Source: an uncultured Chitinophagaceae bacterium (GTDB taxonomy: Bacteria > Bacteroidota > Bacteroidia > Chitinophagales > Chitinophagaceae). Taken from it: a DNA stretch of 64,000 nt. The translations under genes were made by a program, and so were the position numbers. Positions 62,383-64,000 of the stretch are shown here, one piece after another (position 1 is the stretch's first letter; every line of letters begins with the position of its first letter). The notes beneath the pieces were generated by a model. It did no database searches and was not told where the DNA came from. It was given only the letters and a program-made list of their open reading frames with translations. The stretch covers positions 62,001 to 126,000 of the forward strand of contig CALMED010000006.1 in NCBI GenBank assembly GCA_937862815.1. Direction: 5' to 3'.

Positions 62383-63723
62383 ATGGCAACAGTTGATCTT
62401 GTCATGCCTAAAATGGGCGAAAGCATCATGGAAGCAACCATCCTCCGGTGGCACAAGAAACCTGGCGATCCGGTAAAGATGGATGAAACCGTGCTGGACA
62501 TTGCTACGGACAAAGTTGACAGCGAAGTGCCCAGCACAGCCGAAGGCACCCTCAGCGAGATCCTGTTCAATGAAAACGACGTGGTTCCCGTGGGAGCCGT
62601 CATCGCCCGCATAGCCACGGGCACTGCCGTTGCCGCTCCCTCACCGGCGCCGGCCCCTGTACCTGCACCCGTAGCGGAATACCCGGCTGCCACACCAGAA
62701 GAAATTCCTTATCAGCCGGCCGGCGCCCGCGTAAGTGCCGGCGTTACCGGCGGGGTGCGTTTTTACTCACCGTTGGTGCTCAACATCGCCGCCCAGGAGG
62801 GCATTGGCATGGCCGAACTGGAAACCATACCCGGTACAGGTAATGAAGGGCGGGTAACCAAACGCGATATCCTGCAGTACGTGTCCACCCGCAAGCCGGG
62901 TATCCCTGCCACCACGCAGGCAGTGCCCCCCCGCAAAGAAGAAGTGCTGGTGATTCCCATGCAGCAGGTGGAACAACCCACCACGTCACCTGCTCCCGCC
63001 ACGGTGTACAGCGGCAACGTGGAAATCATTGAGATGGACCGGATGCGCAAACTGATAGCCGATCACATGGTGCGCAGCAAACAGACCAGTGCGCATGTTA
63101 CCAGCTTCACCGAAGCCGATGTAACCAACCTCGTGCAATGGCGGGAACGGGTGAAGAAGGATTTTGAAAAGCGGGAAGGCACAAAAATCACGTTTACCCC
63201 CCTGTTTATAGAAGCCGTTGTGCGGTGCATCAAGAAATACCCGCTCATGAACAGCTCGGTAGACGGCAATAAAATAGTTGTAAAGAAAGACATCAATATC
63301 GGCATGGCCACAGCCCTGCCCAGCGGCAACCTCATTGTACCGGTGATCAGGAGCGCCGACCAGCTCAACCTGGTAGGTCTTACCCGGCAGGTTAACGGCT
63401 TGGCCGAGAACGCCCGCAACAACAAGCTGAAAGCGGATGATACGCAGGGCGGCACGTTCACCCTCACCAACGTGGGTACGTTTGGCAGCCTCATGGGCAC
63501 CCCCATCATCAACCAGCCACAGGTGGCCATCCTGGCCGTGGGCGCCATCAAGAAGCGGCCGGTGGTGCTGGAAACCCCGCATGGCGACAGCATTGCCATC
63601 CGCCACATGATGTACCTCAGCCTGAGCTACGACCACCGCATCATTGACGGCAGCCTCGGCGCCACCTTCCTTACTGCCGTGGCCAACGAACTGGAAAATT
63701 TCAACAGCGAACGCGGCTGGTAA
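62383..63723 (+). CDS. 2-oxo acid dehydrogenase E2 component (dihydrolipoyl acyltransferase)
   Basis: 446 residues. The lipoyl domain (about 1-78) has the modified Lys in TDKVDSEVPS near residue 44; a Pro/Ala-rich linker follows, then a peripheral-subunit-binding domain (about 125-165, VRFYSPLVLNIAAQEGI) and the catalytic core (about 220-446) ending near HRIIDGSLGATFL with the active His. It transfers an acyl group to CoA in a pyruvate, branched-chain or 2-oxoglutarate dehydrogenase complex; sequence alone favours the branched-chain/generic type, with E1 and E3 genes elsewhere. The start at 62383 is chosen because the lipoyl domain follows directly. Confidence 0.9.
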   Translation: MATVDLVMPKMGESIMEATILRWHKKPGDPVKMDETVLDIATDKVDSEVPSTAEGTLSEILFNENDVVPVGAVIARIATGTAVAAPSPAPAPVPAPVAEYPAATPEEIPYQPAGARVSAGVTGGVRFYSPLVLNIAAQEGIGMAELETIPGTGNEGRVTKRDILQYVSTRKPGIPATTQAVPPRKEEVLVIPMQQVEQPTTSPAPATVYSGNVEIIEMDRMRKLIADHMVRSKQTSAHVTSFTEADVTNLVQWRERVKKDFEKREGTKITFTPLFIEAVVRCIKKYPLMNSSVDGNKIVVKKDINIGMATALPSGNLIVPVIRSADQLNLVGLTRQVNGLAENARNNKLKADDTQGGTFTLTNVGTFGSLMGTPIINQPQVAILAVGAIKKRPVVLETPHGDSIAIRHMMYLSLSYDHRIIDGSLGATFLTAVANELENFNSERGW

Positions 63724-63738
63724 TTCATACCGGTGACC

Positions 63739-63776
63739 ACCAAAAAAGCCAATCCCGCGGGATTGGCTTTTTTGGT
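63739..63776. terminator. Bidirectional terminator between E2 and L31
   Basis: A perfect 38-bp palindrome (two 19-bp arms, centre GC at 63757-63758) with an A6 run at 63742-63747 and a T6 run at 63768-63773. It serves both convergent genes. Confidence 0.95.
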
Positions 63777-63796
63777 ATAAAACACCATGAAAGTAA

Positions 63797-64000
63797 TTAA
63801 GCTTTTTTGGCGTATTTCTTTTTGAACTTGTCAATACGGCCCGCGGTATCCACCAGTACATTCTGACCGGTAAAGAAGGGGTGGCTGGTGTTGGAAATTT
63901 CCAGCTTGATGAGCGGATACTCGTTACCGTCTTCCCACTTGATGGTTTCCTTGGAAGGTGCCGTGGAACGGGTGAGGAAAGAGTAGCCGTTGCTCATGTC
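63797..64000 (-). CDS. rpmE: 50S ribosomal protein L31 type B (start beyond window)
   Basis: The last 67 residues are present, reading in from the window end with [18 protein letters not shown] and [22 protein letters not shown]. This is type B L31 (YkgM-like), which lacks the zinc-binding cysteines of type A and in many bacteria is used under zinc shortage; in Bacteroidota it is usually the only copy. About 18 N-terminal residues are missing, so an internal Met at 63997 is not the true start. The bidirectional terminator lies directly past its stop. Confidence 0.95.
   Translation of the reverse strand, partial: DMSNGYSFLTRSTAPSKETIKWEDGNEYPLIKLEISNTSHPFFTGQNVLVDTAGRIDKFKKKYAKKA

Overview
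The window reads as chromosomal DNA of a fairly GC-rich member of the Bacteroidota, most likely a Chitinophagales/Chitinophagaceae-type organism. The evidence is phylum-typical promoters (TTTG-N18-20-TAnnTTTG, no recurrent Shine-Dalgarno), many signal-peptide and lipoprotein genes, type IX secretion (T9SS) components and cargo, class I fructose-bisphosphatase, PPDK and a pRiA4b-type protein. There is no phage, plasmid, IS transposase or CRISPR array. Most genes are housekeeping and densely packed.

Layout. 1-3.1 kb: start of ppdK and an S9 peptidase. 3.2-9.4 kb: a histidine operon with its own short leader peptide (four His codons) and an attenuator, then hisG-hisD-hisC, a PQQ-type sugar dehydrogenase, a lipoprotein cytochrome c, and hisB; hisHAFIE are absent. 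9.5-18.6 kb: universal stress protein, FtsX-type permease, T9SS plug-type protein, small transaldolase, NAD(P)-binding protein, TrmH methyltransferase and an Omp85 protein that starts head-to-head with it. 18.6-28.3 kb: truB, proS, W/N/G-rich lipoprotein, FadL-like barrel, miaA, pRiA4b-like protein, cca and a GT4 glycosyltransferase, interspersed with simple repeats. 28.3-35.4 kb: dapD, tRNA-Leu(CAG), a small secreted protein, a frameshifted membrane-protein gene, and divergent katG/oxyR. This stretch holds the best copies of a dispersed ~165-bp palindromic element.

35.4-41.2 kb: a membrane-anchored TPR-HTH regulator, a tiny membrane ORF and a 1223-residue T9SS-secreted protein built from seven ~118-residue MopE/calcium-loop repeats. 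41.5-53.7 kb: TonB-like protein, folC, NUDIX, YfiT-like, FKBP, ABC ATPase, fbp, GtrA, M14 peptidase, methyltransferase, PAP2 and CNNM/CorC protein. 53.7-60 kb: a minus-strand envelope cluster (methyltransferase, HU/CCDC81-like membrane protein, plugless TonB-type barrel, large TPR protein). 60-64 kb: DoxX, thioesterase, cinA, 2-oxo-acid dehydrogenase E2 and the end of rpmE (type B L31).

I do not see a clear new multi-gene defence or metabolic system. The most unusual signals are regulatory or structural. They are a probably leaderless his leader peptide with attenuator, several starts 4-8 nt from an exact -7 box, a dispersed palindromic element whose terminal repeat supplies the stop codon of the gene before it and whose inner hairpin shows a compensatory change, an OxyR-type operator on the katG -33 box, and the homogenised MopE repeat array.
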